From positions 119,932 to 183,931 of the forward strand of contig CAZNTX010000001.1 in assembly GCA_964576075.1 (NCBI GenBank): a DNA stretch of 64,000 nucleotides, written 5' to 3'. This document shows positions 1 to 8,049 of the stretch, one piece after another. The stretch comes from Thermohalobaculum sp964576075 (GTDB lineage: Bacteria; Pseudomonadota; Alphaproteobacteria; Rhodobacterales; Rhodobacteraceae). The notes below the pieces were generated by a model, which saw nothing but the letters and a program-made list of their open reading frames with translations, searched no databases and was not told the origin of the DNA. The position numbers and the translations under genes are program-made. Each line of letters starts with the position of its first letter. The stretch's first letter is position 1.

Positions 1-1
1 G

Positions 2-121
2 GGCGCCTTCCGGGTCGACAAATACTGGGTGCCGGTCAACCGCGTCGACAACGCCTATGGCGACCGCCACCTCGTCTGCGCCTGCCCGCCGGTGGAGGAT
101 TATGCCGAGGCGGCGGAGTAG
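2..121 (+). CDS. gcvP: Glycine dehydrogenase (P-protein), C-terminal fragment
   Basis: Only the last 39 codons lie in the window; the gene begins upstream and ends at TAG. The visible tail contains KYWVPVNRVDNAYGDRH, then LVCACPPVEDY. This matches the characteristic C-terminus of glycine decarboxylase P-protein (K-[FY]-W-P-x-x-x-R-[VIL]-D-[ND]-x-Y-GD-[RQ]). The full protein is the PLP enzyme of the glycine cleavage system, which decarboxylates glycine and passes the aminomethyl group to the H-protein. The identification rests on this short tail alone, but the motif is distinctive. Other gcv genes would be expected just upstream, outside the window. Confidence 0.85.
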   Translation, partial: GAFRVDKYWVPVNRVDNAYGDRHLVCACPPVEDYAEAAE

Positions 122-161
122 AGCCTCCCACTGTGCGGAAACGCCGCGGCGGCGCTGGACT

Positions 162-218
162 TTCCTGTCGGAAGATTCACAATCAGGGCGCTTGAACAGC
201 TCCCACAGCCGACAGGAA
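162..218 (+). promoter_or_regulatory. Inverted repeat overlapping the Shine-Dalgarno of the acetamidase gene
   Basis: The arms TTCCTGTCGG (162-171) and CCGACAGGAA (209-218) are perfect 10-bp reverse complements separated by 37 nt. The right arm runs into the AGGAAGG ribosome-binding site (214-220) of the gene starting at 227. As RNA, the stem would hide the ribosome-binding site; as DNA, it could be an operator. The repeat is seen in the sequence; its function is inferred. Confidence 0.4.
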
Positions 219-226
219 GGACTCCC

Positions 227-1471
227 ATGCGCCACGCCATGCCCCTCGCCGCCGTCGCCGCCCTCCTCGCCGGGCAGGCCGCCGCCGACACGACCGACGT
301 CACCTGGCGGAACACGGTGACCGTCACCAAGGAGGGGGCGCATTGCGTGGACGACCCCAACTGCTTCAACCGCTACCATCCGGAGATCCCGATGGTCGCG
401 CGCGCGGCGCCGGGGGACGAGATCGTCATCGAGACCCGCGACGCCCTCGACAGCGACCTGACCCTCGACTCGAACGCGGACGACCTCGCCGCCGTGGATC
501 TCAACTACGTCCACCCGATGACCGGGCCGATCCATATCGAAGGGGCGGAGCGGGGCGACGTGATCGCCGTCACGCTCGAGGACATCCAGCCCGACCAATA
601 CGGCTACACCGTGATCGTCCCGGGCTTCGGCTTCCTGCGCGACGAGTTCACCGAGCCCTTCCTCGTCAACTGGCGCCTCTCGCGGACCCATGCGGTGTCG
701 GATCAGATGCCGGGGGTCGCCGTGCCCTACGAGGCGTTCCTCGGCTCCGTCGGCACGATGCCGGGCGCGGAGGAGGTCGCGGCCTGGCTCGCGCGGGAGC
801 AGGCGCTCGCCGCCGTCGGCGGGATCGCCCTGCCGCCCCAGCCCGTGGGCGGGCTGCCGGCCGCGGTCTGCGGGCCGGAGGGGAGCCACAAGGACGAGTG
901 CCTGCGCACCGTCCCGCCGCGCGAGAACGGCGGCAACATGGACGTGCAGCAGATGCAGATCGGCACCACGCTGCTCCTGCCCTGCTTCGTGGAGGGCTGC
1001 GGGCTCTTCGTCGGCGACGTGCATTATGCGCAGGGCGACGGCGAGGTCTCAGGCACGGCGATCGAGATGGGCGCCGTCGTGCGCCTCAGCGTCGAGGTCC
1101 GCAAGGGGCTCGGCTCCGTGATCACCGGGCCCGAGGTCGAGGGCGGCGCGCAGATCAAGGCGATCGAGCCCTCGAAGTTCTACCAGACCGTCGGCCTGCC
1201 GCTCAAAGCCGCCGGCGAGGTGCCGCCGACCCACACCTATCTCGACAGCGCCGTCATCGCCGATCTCACCAACATGTCCGAGGATCTGATGGTCGCCGCC
1301 CGCGACGCGCTTTCGCGGATGCTCGACTATATCGAGCGCACCCACGGGCTGACCCGGGAGCAGGCCTATGTGCTCGCCTCCGTCGCCGTCGATCTGCGCA
1401 TCGGGCAGGTGGTGGACGTGCCGAACTACGTCGTGACCGCGGTGCTCAACGAGGACGTGTTCGCGGAATGA
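227..1471 (+). CDS. Acetamidase/formamidase family protein, exported
   Basis: A 414-residue member of the FmdA/AmdA family, which hydrolyses short amides such as formamide or acetamide to ammonia and the acid. Family blocks are visible: HPMTGPIHIEGA near residue 105, NGGNMDVQQMQIG near 234 and GDVHYAQGDGEV near 263. Residues 1-20 form a signal peptide (hydrophobic core, cleavage after the AAA of GQAAAD), so the enzyme probably acts in the periplasm, unlike the usual cytosolic enzymes. AGGAAGG precedes the ATG by 6 nt. The stop overlaps the start of the next gene. The substrate is unknown; TRAP uptake genes downstream suggest that a nitrogenous compound is processed outside the cytoplasm. Confidence 0.8.
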   Translation: MRHAMPLAAVAALLAGQAAADTTDVTWRNTVTVTKEGAHCVDDPNCFNRYHPEIPMVARAAPGDEIVIETRDALDSDLTLDSNADDLAAVDLNYVHPMTGPIHIEGAERGDVIAVTLEDIQPDQYGYTVIVPGFGFLRDEFTEPFLVNWRLSRTHAVSDQMPGVAVPYEAFLGSVGTMPGAEEVAAWLAREQALAAVGGIALPPQPVGGLPAAVCGPEGSHKDECLRTVPPRENGGNMDVQQMQIGTTLLLPCFVEGCGLFVGDVHYAQGDGEVSGTAIEMGAVVRLSVEVRKGLGSVITGPEVEGGAQIKAIEPSKFYQTVGLPLKAAGEVPPTHTYLDSAVIADLTNMSEDLMVAARDALSRMLDYIERTHGLTREQAYVLASVAVDLRIGQVVDVPNYVVTAVLNEDVFAE

Positions 1472-2001
1472 GCGGGGGGATCACCCGGCGCGCGGCGCTC
1501 GCGGGGGGGCTCGCCGCCCTCGCCGGCGCCGCGGCGGCCCACACGCCCTATCGGCAGTGGGTCGTCTACCGCAAGACGCATCTGATGATCGGCGCCCATC
1601 GGGGCGATGCGGCGGGCTATGCGCGCGCCAAGGCGGTGGCCGAGCATCTCGCCGAGCGGCTGCCCGCCTCGCGCGCCCGCGTCGCCCGGGCGCCGGCGGC
1701 GAGCCGGCTCGCGGGGCTCCTCGCCACCGGACAGCTCGACATCGCCGTGCTCGATGCGCTGACCGCGCAGGCGATGGCCGTGGGGGCGGACGTCTTCTTG
1801 GCCTATGGCGCGCTCGAGCTCGCCACCCTCGCGATGCTGCCGGGCGGGCGCGTCCTCGCCGCCCATGCCCGCTTCCCCGAGCGCCACGGCGCGCAGCTCG
1901 CCGAGGCGCTTCTCGGCAGCGATCTCGCGCCGCTGTCCGAGCAGCCCGCGCGCCCGCCGCTGCCCTGGCGCGCGGAGGCCCTGGCCCGGCTCCCGGGCTG
2001 A
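1468..2001 (+). CDS. Small exported protein of unknown function, possibly a binding-protein lobe
   Basis: 177 residues, starting with an ATGA overlap on the acetamidase stop, so probably co-translated. The N-terminus has a twin-arginine-like start (TRRAALAGG) and an Ala-rich hydrophobic stretch ending in AAAAH, suggesting export. The middle (QLDIAVLDALTAQAMAVGADV) resembles one lobe of a periplasmic binding protein of the phosphonate or TAXI type, but the protein is far shorter than a complete two-lobe receptor. I do not recognise the family. Its place between an exported amidase and a TRAP transporter suggests an accessory role for the same substrate. Confidence 0.65.
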   Translation: MSGGITRRAALAGGLAALAGAAAAHTPYRQWVVYRKTHLMIGAHRGDAAGYARAKAVAEHLAERLPASRARVARAPAASRLAGLLATGQLDIAVLDALTAQAMAVGADVFLAYGALELATLAMLPGGRVLAAHARFPERHGAQLAEALLGSDLAPLSEQPARPPLPWRAEALARLPG

Positions 2002-2158
2002 GCCGGGGCGGATGCGGCGCTGCGGTATGGAGGCCATTGACAGGCGTTCATCCCCCGGCAAGGGTTGCATGATGACCCTGCCAGACGCGCCCATCCGGCC
2101 CCCCCGCCGGCTTCCGCGACGCCCCCCCGGGGCCACGCTGCGCGCCGGGGGCCTGACG

Positions 2159-2755
2159 ATGCCCCGCTGGGCGCGCGCCTATGTCCGCTGGGTGGACGGG
2201 CTCAACCGCCGGATCGGGCGGGTCGCGATGTATCTCCTCTTCGCGATGATGGGGATCCTGCTCTGGTCGATCGTCTCCAAGGCGGCCTTCACCCCCTCGC
2301 TCTGGACGCTCGAGATGGCGCAGTTCACGCTCGTGGCCTACTGGATGTTCGGCGGGCCCTATTCGCTGCAGATGGGCAGCCATGTGCGCATGGATCTCGC
2401 CTATGGCAGCTGGAGCGCGCGCCGGCGCGCCTGGTTCGACGCGATCACCATCTTCGCCCTCGTCTTCTACCTCGCGCTCTTCCTCTATGGCGGGATCTCG
2501 TCGACCGCCTATGCGCTCGGCTATTTCGGGCAGGAGCCGTTCGCCTTCTTCGCCGGTCTCGCCTGGACGGCGGTGACCGAGGGGCCGCAGGCGGCGGCGG
2601 ACGGGCTCGGCACGCTCGAGCGGTCCTATTCGATCTGGCGCCCGCTCATGTGGCCGATCAAGGCGCTGATGTGCCTCGCGGCGGTGCTGATGCTCCTGCA
2701 GGCCGTGTCGCTCTTCCTGCGCGACGTGGCCGAGATCCGCGGCGAGGAGATCTGA
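2159..2755 (+). CDS. dctQ: TRAP transporter small permease (DctQ family)
   Basis: 198 residues with four hydrophobic segments, at about 20-45, 60-80, 95-120 and 165-190. A short Trp/Arg-rich N-terminus reads RWVDGLNRRIGRVAMYLL, typical of the small membrane subunit of tripartite ATP-independent periplasmic transporters. In-frame ATGs at 2069 and 2072 would add about 30 residues of Pro/Arg-rich sequence; I prefer 2159 because the family usually begins just before the first helix. One base separates its stop from the start of the large permease, indicating translational coupling. It partners the gene at 2757 and the receptor at 4136 to import an organic solute using an ion gradient. Confidence 0.8.
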   Translation: MPRWARAYVRWVDGLNRRIGRVAMYLLFAMMGILLWSIVSKAAFTPSLWTLEMAQFTLVAYWMFGGPYSLQMGSHVRMDLAYGSWSARRRAWFDAITIFALVFYLALFLYGGISSTAYALGYFGQEPFAFFAGLAWTAVTEGPQAAADGLGTLERSYSIWRPLMWPIKALMCLAAVLMLLQAVSLFLRDVAEIRGEEI

Positions 2756-2756
2756 C

Positions 2757-4082
2757 ATGTCCTACGAGGCGATCGCGCTCACGATGTTCGCCTCGATGAT
2801 GGCGATGCTGCTGACCGGACAGCGGGTGTTCGCGGTGATCGGCTTCGTCGCGGTGGTCGCCGCGCTCGCGCTCTATGGCGAGGGGGGCGGGCAGTTCGCC
2901 TTCACCGCGGCGATGAAGGCGATGAAGTGGTATCCGCTGCTCACGCTGCCGATGTTCATCTTCATGGGCTACGTCCTCTCCGAGAGCCGCCTCGCCGACG
3001 ATCTCTACCGGATGTTCCATGTCTGGATGGGCCCTGTCCCCGGCGGCCTCGCGATCGGGACGATCGGGCTCATGGTGCTGATCTCGGCGATGAACGGGCT
3101 CTCTGTCGCGGGCATGGCGATCGGGGCGACCATCGCGCTGCCCGAGCTGCTGCGCCGGGCCTACGACAAGAAGATGGTCACCGGGGTGATCCAGGCGGGC
3201 TCCTCGCTCGGCATCCTGGTGCCGCCCTCCGTCGTGCTCGTGCTCTACGCGATCATCGCGCGCCAGCCGGTCGGGCAGCTCTGGCTCGCGGGGATCCTGC
3301 CCGGGCTGATGATGGCCGCGCTCTTCGTCCTCTATATCTGGCTGCGCTGCCGGCTTCAGCCGCAGCTCGGCCCCCCGCTCGCGGAGGCCGAGCGCGCCCA
3401 GATCCCGCGGGCGGAGAAATACCGGCTGCTCCTCGCGGGGGTGCTGCCGCTCGCGATCTTCGCGGCGATGATGGTGCCCTTCGTCAACGGCTGGACCTCG
3501 CTGGTGGAGAGCTCGGTGATCGGGGCGCTGACGGCGCTTCTGGCCGCGATCCTCAAGGGGCGGCTGACGCGGGAGGTGTTCGAGCGCTCGGTGCGCAACA
3601 CGCTCGGCATCTCCTGCATGTTCATGTGGATCATCGTCGCCGCGCTCTGCTTCGGGGCGGTGTTCGACGGGCTCGGCGCGGTGCGCGCCATCGAGGGGCT
3701 CTTCGTCGAGGAGCTCGGGCTTTCCCCCTGGATGATCCTGATCCTGATGCAGCTTTCCTTCCTGCTGCTCGGGACCTTCCTCGACGACACGGCGATGCTC
3801 GTGATCGTCGCGCCGCTCTACGTGCCCCTCGTCGGCAGCCTCGGCTTCGATCTGATCTGGTATGGGGTGCTCTACACCATCACCTGCCAGATCGCCTACA
3901 TGACCCCGCCCTTCGGCTACAATCTCTTCCTGATGCGGGCCATGGCGCCGCCGGAGATCTCGATCGGCGACATCTACACGTCGATAATCCCCTTCGTCGG
4001 CGTTATGGTTTGCGCGCTGGCGCTCGTCATGGCGTTCCCGGAGATCGCGCTGTGGCTGCCCAACACCGTCTACGGCAAGTGA
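2757..4082 (+). CDS. dctM: TRAP transporter large permease (DctM family)
   Basis: 441 residues, almost entirely hydrophobic, with about eleven or twelve membrane segments, the normal size for DctM. Family features include PMFIFMGYVLSESRLADDLY near residue 64, GSSLGILVPPSVVLVLYA near 145 and a late MTPPFGYNLFLMRAMAP near 383. It forms the ion-coupled transport channel together with the small permease encoded 1 nt upstream. The receptor gene follows after 53 nt containing AGAGAGG. The Q-M-P gene order differs from the second TRAP operon (P-Q-M), so the two are not a simple duplication. Confidence 0.93.
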   Translation: MSYEAIALTMFASMMAMLLTGQRVFAVIGFVAVVAALALYGEGGGQFAFTAAMKAMKWYPLLTLPMFIFMGYVLSESRLADDLYRMFHVWMGPVPGGLAIGTIGLMVLISAMNGLSVAGMAIGATIALPELLRRAYDKKMVTGVIQAGSSLGILVPPSVVLVLYAIIARQPVGQLWLAGILPGLMMAALFVLYIWLRCRLQPQLGPPLAEAERAQIPRAEKYRLLLAGVLPLAIFAAMMVPFVNGWTSLVESSVIGALTALLAAILKGRLTREVFERSVRNTLGISCMFMWIIVAALCFGAVFDGLGAVRAIEGLFVEELGLSPWMILILMQLSFLLLGTFLDDTAMLVIVAPLYVPLVGSLGFDLIWYGVLYTITCQIAYMTPPFGYNLFLMRAMAPPEISIGDIYTSIIPFVGVMVCALALVMAFPEIALWLPNTVYGK

Positions 4083-4135
4083 GAGGAAACCCCCGGGCCG
4101 CGGGCGGCAGACAAGACCAACAGAGAGGTATATCC

Positions 4136-5176
4136 ATGACTTCGAGACGCTCCTTCCTCCGCACCGCCGGCATCGGCGCCGCCGGCGCCGCGACGCTCGC
4201 GGCCCCCAATGTACGCGCGCAGTCCCCGCTCCGGCTCAGGCTCCAGACCTATGCGGGCCCGGCCCTCGCCGAGCATGTGACGAAGCCGATCGTCGACTAC
4301 ATCAACGCCGCCGGGAACGGCGAGATCGAGGTGGAGATGTATACTGCCGATCAGCTCGTCCCCACCGGCGAGCTCTTCCGCGCCATGCAGACCGGCACCA
4401 TCGACATGGTGCATTCCGACGACGACTCGATGAACTCGCCGACCCCGGTGCGCCATTTCGGCGGCTACTTCCCGATGGCGACCAAGCACGCCCTCGACGT
4501 GCCCGTGCTCTTCAAGCAATACGGCCTCGCCGAAATCTGGCGCGAGGAATACGAGAAGGTCGGCGTCGCCTGGCTCTCCGCCGGCGGGCAGGACCCCTGC
4601 AACTTCAACACCAAGCGCCCGCTGCGCAGCCTCGCCGATCTCGAGGGCCTGCGCCTCTACACCTTCCCGACGGCGGGCCGCTTCCTCGCCCGCTTCGGCG
4701 TGATCCCGGTGCAGATCCCCTATGAAGATGCCGAGGTCGCGGTGCAGACGGGCGAGCTCGACGGCATGGCCTGGTCCGGCATCACCGAGGACTACACCGT
4801 CGGCTGGGCGGACGTGACCGACTATTTCTGCACCAACAACATCTCGGGCGCCTGGATCGGCTCGTTCTACTGCAACGCCAGCCGCTGGGGCGAGATCCCG
4901 GACCATCTGAAGCAGCTCATCCTCGCCGCCGTGGAGGCCGGGCACTTCTACCGCAACCAGTGGTATTGGGGCGGCGAGGCCAAGCTCCGCGCCGAGGGCA
5001 CCAAGCTCGAGCTCACCTCGATCCCGGCGGAGGAGTGGAAGCAGGTCGAGGACGCCGCCACCGAGTTCTGGGACGAGATCGCCGAGGAGGGCGAGACCGC
5101 GGCCAAGCTCGTCGGCATCTTCCGCCGCTACAACGAGATCATCGCCCAGGCGGGGCCGCCCTACTCCTTCGGCTGA
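4136..5176 (+). CDS. dctP: TRAP transporter solute-binding protein (DctP/TakP-like)
   Basis: 346 residues with a twin-arginine signal (SRRSFLRTAG) and cleavage near NVRAQ, residue 29. The mature part follows the DctP fold. It has a segment near residues 200-222 reading PYEDAEVAVQTGELDGMAW, where TRAP receptors discriminate ligands, and an aromatic stretch at TVGWADVTDYF. The Trp-containing version resembles the TakP/mannitol-chloroaromatic subgroup, which often binds 2-oxo acids, but this does not fix the ligand. It captures substrate in the periplasm for the permeases encoded just upstream. The ATG is preceded by AGAGAGG. A GC-rich hairpin follows the stop. Confidence 0.9.
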   Translation: MTSRRSFLRTAGIGAAGAATLAAPNVRAQSPLRLRLQTYAGPALAEHVTKPIVDYINAAGNGEIEVEMYTADQLVPTGELFRAMQTGTIDMVHSDDDSMNSPTPVRHFGGYFPMATKHALDVPVLFKQYGLAEIWREEYEKVGVAWLSAGGQDPCNFNTKRPLRSLADLEGLRLYTFPTAGRFLARFGVIPVQIPYEDAEVAVQTGELDGMAWSGITEDYTVGWADVTDYFCTNNISGAWIGSFYCNASRWGEIPDHLKQLILAAVEAGHFYRNQWYWGGEAKLRAEGTKLELTSIPAEEWKQVEDAATEFWDEIAEEGETAAKLVGIFRRYNEIIAQAGPPYSFG

Positions 5177-5188
5177 TCCGCGCATCCC

Positions 5189-5208
5189 GGGGGCGCGCCC
5201 GCGCCCCC
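5189..5208 (+). terminator. GC-rich hairpin after the TRAP receptor gene
   Basis: Perfect 8-bp stem GGGGGCGC/GCGCCCCC around the loop GCCC, 12 nt after the receptor stop. There is no T-run, so it is as likely to be an mRNA-stabilising or attenuating hairpin as a true terminator. A similar hairpin follows the other TRAP receptor gene (10665-10687). Confidence 0.4.
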
Positions 5209-5230
5209 GCCCCCCTCCTGGAGACCTCCC

Positions 5231-6592
5231 ATGCCCGGCAATCTCACCCTCGAGGCCCTCGAGGCCGCCGTCGCCACCGGCGACATCGACACCGTCGTCA
5301 TGGCCCAGATCGACATGCAGGGCCGGCTGATGGGCAAGCGCGTCCATGCCGTCCATTTCCTCGAGAGCGCGGTCGAGGAGACCCATTCCTGCAATTATCT
5401 CCTGACGGTCGATTACGAGATGGAGCCGGTGCCGGGCTACGCCTCCGCCTCCTGGGAGAAGGGCTATGGCGACTACGTGATGCGCCCCGATCTCTCCACG
5501 CTGCGCCGAACCCCCTGGATGGAGGGCACGGCGCTCGTGCTCTGCGACCTCTACGACCATCACGGCCATGCGGAGGTGCCGGTCTCCCCTCGCGCGATCC
5601 TCAAGCGCCAGGTCGCCCGCCTCGCCGAGCGCGGCCTCGCCGCCATGATGGCCTCCGAGCTCGAGTTCTACCTCTTCCGCGACAGCTTCGAGGAGGCGCT
5701 CGCCAAGGGCTATCGCGGGCTCCAGCCCATCGCGCCCTACAACGAGGATTACCACGTCTTCCAGACCGCCAAGGAGGAGGGGGTGATGCGGGCGATCCGC
5801 AACGGCCTCTTCGCCGCCGGCGTTCCGGTGGAGAACTCCAAGGGCGAGGCCTGGGCCGGGCAGGAGGAGATCAACGTCCGCTATTCCGACGCCCTCGACG
5901 CCGCCGACACCCACGCCATCGTGAAGAACGCGGTGAAGGAGATCGCCTGGACCAAGGGCCACGCCGTCACCTTCATGGCGAAATACGACTATGCGGCCGC
6001 CGGGGCCTCCTGCCACATCCACCAGTCGCTCTGGGAGGAGGACCGCCCGGCCTTCCACGACGCGGGCGCGGCGCACGGCATGTCGGAGACGATGCGGAGC
6101 TATCTCGCGGGGCTGCTCGCCCATTCCGCCGAGACCACGCTCTTCCTCGCGCCCAACATCAACTCCTACAAGCGCTTCCAGGCCGGCACCTTCGCCCCCA
6201 CCAAGGCGGTCTGGAGCCTCGACAACCGCACCGCGGGCTACCGCCTCTGCGGCGAGGGGTCCAAGGCCGTGCGCGTCGAGAACCGGATCGGGGGGGCGGA
6301 TCTCAACCCCTATCTCGCCTTCGCATCCCAGATCGCCGCGGGGCTCGCCGGGATCGAGGGGGGCTACCGGCTCGACCCGCCCTTCGAGGGCGACGCCTAT
6401 GCCCGCCCGGGCCCCTCGATCCCGACGACGCTGCGCGAGGCGGCCGAGATCGCCGCGGGCTCGGAGATGCTGAAGGCCGCCCTCGGCGAGGAGGTGCTGG
6501 CGCATTACGTCCACGCCGCGCGCTGGGAGCAGATCGAATACGACCGCCGGGTCACCGATTGGGAGATCGCCCGCGGCTTCGAGCGCGGCTGA
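5231..6592 (+). CDS. Glutamine synthetase-like gamma-glutamyl-amine ligase
   Basis: A 453-residue member of the glutamine synthetase superfamily. It shows the catalytic-domain blocks EFYLF near residue 143, GQEEINVRY near 210, HIHQSLW near 262, NSYKRF near 310 and ENRIGGADLNPYLAF near 350. The GQEE block and the neighbourhood differ from housekeeping GlnA. Family members beside aldehyde and alcohol dehydrogenases usually glutamylate amines (PuuA, IpuC types), protecting the amino group while the carbon chain is oxidised. Here it lies between a TRAP receptor and two dehydrogenases, so ATP-dependent coupling of glutamate to an imported amine or amino alcohol is the likely role. The exact amine is inferred, not shown. 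GGAGACCTCCC precedes the ATG. Confidence 0.8.
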   Translation: MPGNLTLEALEAAVATGDIDTVVMAQIDMQGRLMGKRVHAVHFLESAVEETHSCNYLLTVDYEMEPVPGYASASWEKGYGDYVMRPDLSTLRRTPWMEGTALVLCDLYDHHGHAEVPVSPRAILKRQVARLAERGLAAMMASELEFYLFRDSFEEALAKGYRGLQPIAPYNEDYHVFQTAKEEGVMRAIRNGLFAAGVPVENSKGEAWAGQEEINVRYSDALDAADTHAIVKNAVKEIAWTKGHAVTFMAKYDYAAAGASCHIHQSLWEEDRPAFHDAGAAHGMSETMRSYLAGLLAHSAETTLFLAPNINSYKRFQAGTFAPTKAVWSLDNRTAGYRLCGEGSKAVRVENRIGGADLNPYLAFASQIAAGLAGIEGGYRLDPPFEGDAYARPGPSIPTTLREAAEIAAGSEMLKAALGEEVLAHYVHAARWEQIEYDRRVTDWEIARGFERG

Positions 6593-6666
6593 GCCGCCCG
6601 CCCTCTGGCCAGAGCGCCCCGGCGCGTGCTTTATCGGGGGCGAAGCCCGACCGCCGAGGACAGCCC

Positions 6667-8049
6667 ATGACCACCCTCACCTGCCGCTCCCCGATCGACG
6701 GATCGGTCGTCGCCGAGCGCGAGGCGCTCTCCCTCGAGACCGCCCGCGAGCGGATCGCCCGCGCCCGGGCCGCCCAAGCCGCCTGGGCCGCGCGGCCCTT
6801 GGCAGAGCGCGTCGCGATCCTCGAGGCCGGCACCGCGCGGCTCACCGCCATGGCGGACGCCGTGCCCGAGCTCGCCCGCATGATGGGCCGCCCGGTGCGC
6901 TATGGCGGCGAGTTCGGTGGCGTGGCGGAGCGGGCGGAGCATATGTGCGCCATCGCGGAGGCCGCCCTCGCACCGCAGGTCGTCGAGTCCTCCGCCCGCT
7001 TCGAGCGGCGGATCGAGCGCGAGCCGCACGGGGTCTGCCTCGTCATCGCCCCCTGGAACTATCCCTACATGACGGCGATCAACGCCGTGGTCCCGGCGCT
7101 CGCCGCGGGCAATGCGGTGCTGCTCAAGCCCGCCACGCAGACGCTCCTCACCGCCGAGCGCATGGTCGCGGCCTATACGGAGGCCGGCCTGCCCGCGGAG
7201 CTTTTCCAGCCGCTCTTCGCGAGCCACGAGACCACCGAGGCGCTGATCTCCGCCCGCGCGGTGGACGTCGTCTCCTTCACCGGCTCCGTCGAGGCCGGGC
7301 GGCGGATCGAGCGCGCGGCGGCCGGCACCTTCCTGCCCCTCGGGCTCGAACTGGGCGGCAAGGATCCGGGCTATGTCCGCGCCGATGCCGATCTCGACGC
7401 GGCGGTCGAGGGGCTTATGGACGGGGCGATGTTCAACTCCGGCCAGTGCTGCTGCGGGATCGAGCGGATCTATGTCGCGCGGCCGCTCTTCGCGGCCTTC
7501 GTCGAGAAGGCGGTGGCCTGGACCCGCAAGCTGCGCCTCGGCGACCCGCTCGATCCGGAGACCTCGCTCGGCCCGATGGCCCATCCCCGCTTCGCCGCGG
7601 TCGTGCGCGCGCAGATCGCCGAGGCGGTGGATCAGGGCGCCCGGGCCCTGATCGACCCCGCCGAGTTCCCCGCCGACGACGGCGCGGCCTATCTCGCGCC
7701 GCAGGTGCTCGTCGACGTCACCCACGAGATGCGGGTGATGCGCGAGGAGAGCTTCGGCCCCGTCGTCGGGATCATGGCCGTCGAGGACGACGCGGAGGCC
7801 GTGCGCCTGATGAACGACAGCCCCTACGGTCTCACCGCCGCGATCTTCACCGCCGATGCGGAGGCCGCGCACCGGATCGGCCGGGAGATCGAGACCGGCA
7901 CCGTCTTCATGAACCGCTGCGACTATCTCGACCCCGCGCTCTGCTGGACCGGGTGCAAGGACACCGGCCGGGGGGCGGCGCTCTCGACCCTCGGCTATCT
8001 CTCGCTCACGCGCCCGAAGTCCTATCATCTGAGGAAGCCCGCCCCATGA
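6667..8049 (+). CDS. NAD(P)-dependent aldehyde dehydrogenase
   Basis: A 460-residue ALDH-superfamily enzyme. The cofactor-domain block IAPWNYPY lies near residue 130, the general-base Glu at about 228 in LELGGKD, and the nucleophilic Cys at about 262 in FNSGQCCCG. A late MREESFGPVVG block is also present. It would oxidise an aldehyde to an acid in the cytosol. Its stop overlaps the start of the iron alcohol dehydrogenase by four bases, so the two are translationally coupled and may act on consecutive alcohol and aldehyde intermediates. The gene starts 74 nt after the glutamine-synthetase-like gene. The Cys triplet at the active site is unusual but the catalytic position is intact. Confidence 0.92.
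   Translation: MTTLTCRSPIDGSVVAEREALSLETARERIARARAAQAAWAARPLAERVAILEAGTARLTAMADAVPELARMMGRPVRYGGEFGGVAERAEHMCAIAEAALAPQVVESSARFERRIEREPHGVCLVIAPWNYPYMTAINAVVPALAAGNAVLLKPATQTLLTAERMVAAYTEAGLPAELFQPLFASHETTEALISARAVDVVSFTGSVEAGRRIERAAAGTFLPLGLELGGKDPGYVRADADLDAAVEGLMDGAMFNSGQCCCGIERIYVARPLFAAFVEKAVAWTRKLRLGDPLDPETSLGPMAHPRFAAVVRAQIAEAVDQGARALIDPAEFPADDGAAYLAPQVLVDVTHEMRVMREESFGPVVGIMAVEDDAEAVRLMNDSPYGLTAAIFTADAEAAHRIGREIETGTVFMNRCDYLDPALCWTGCKDTGRGAALSTLGYLSLTRPKSYHLRKPAP

Noticed and set aside
4070..6514. 814-residue minus-strand open frame
   Set aside because: It overlaps the TRAP receptor and the GS-like gene on the other strand, both with clear family motifs; the frame is a G+C artefact.
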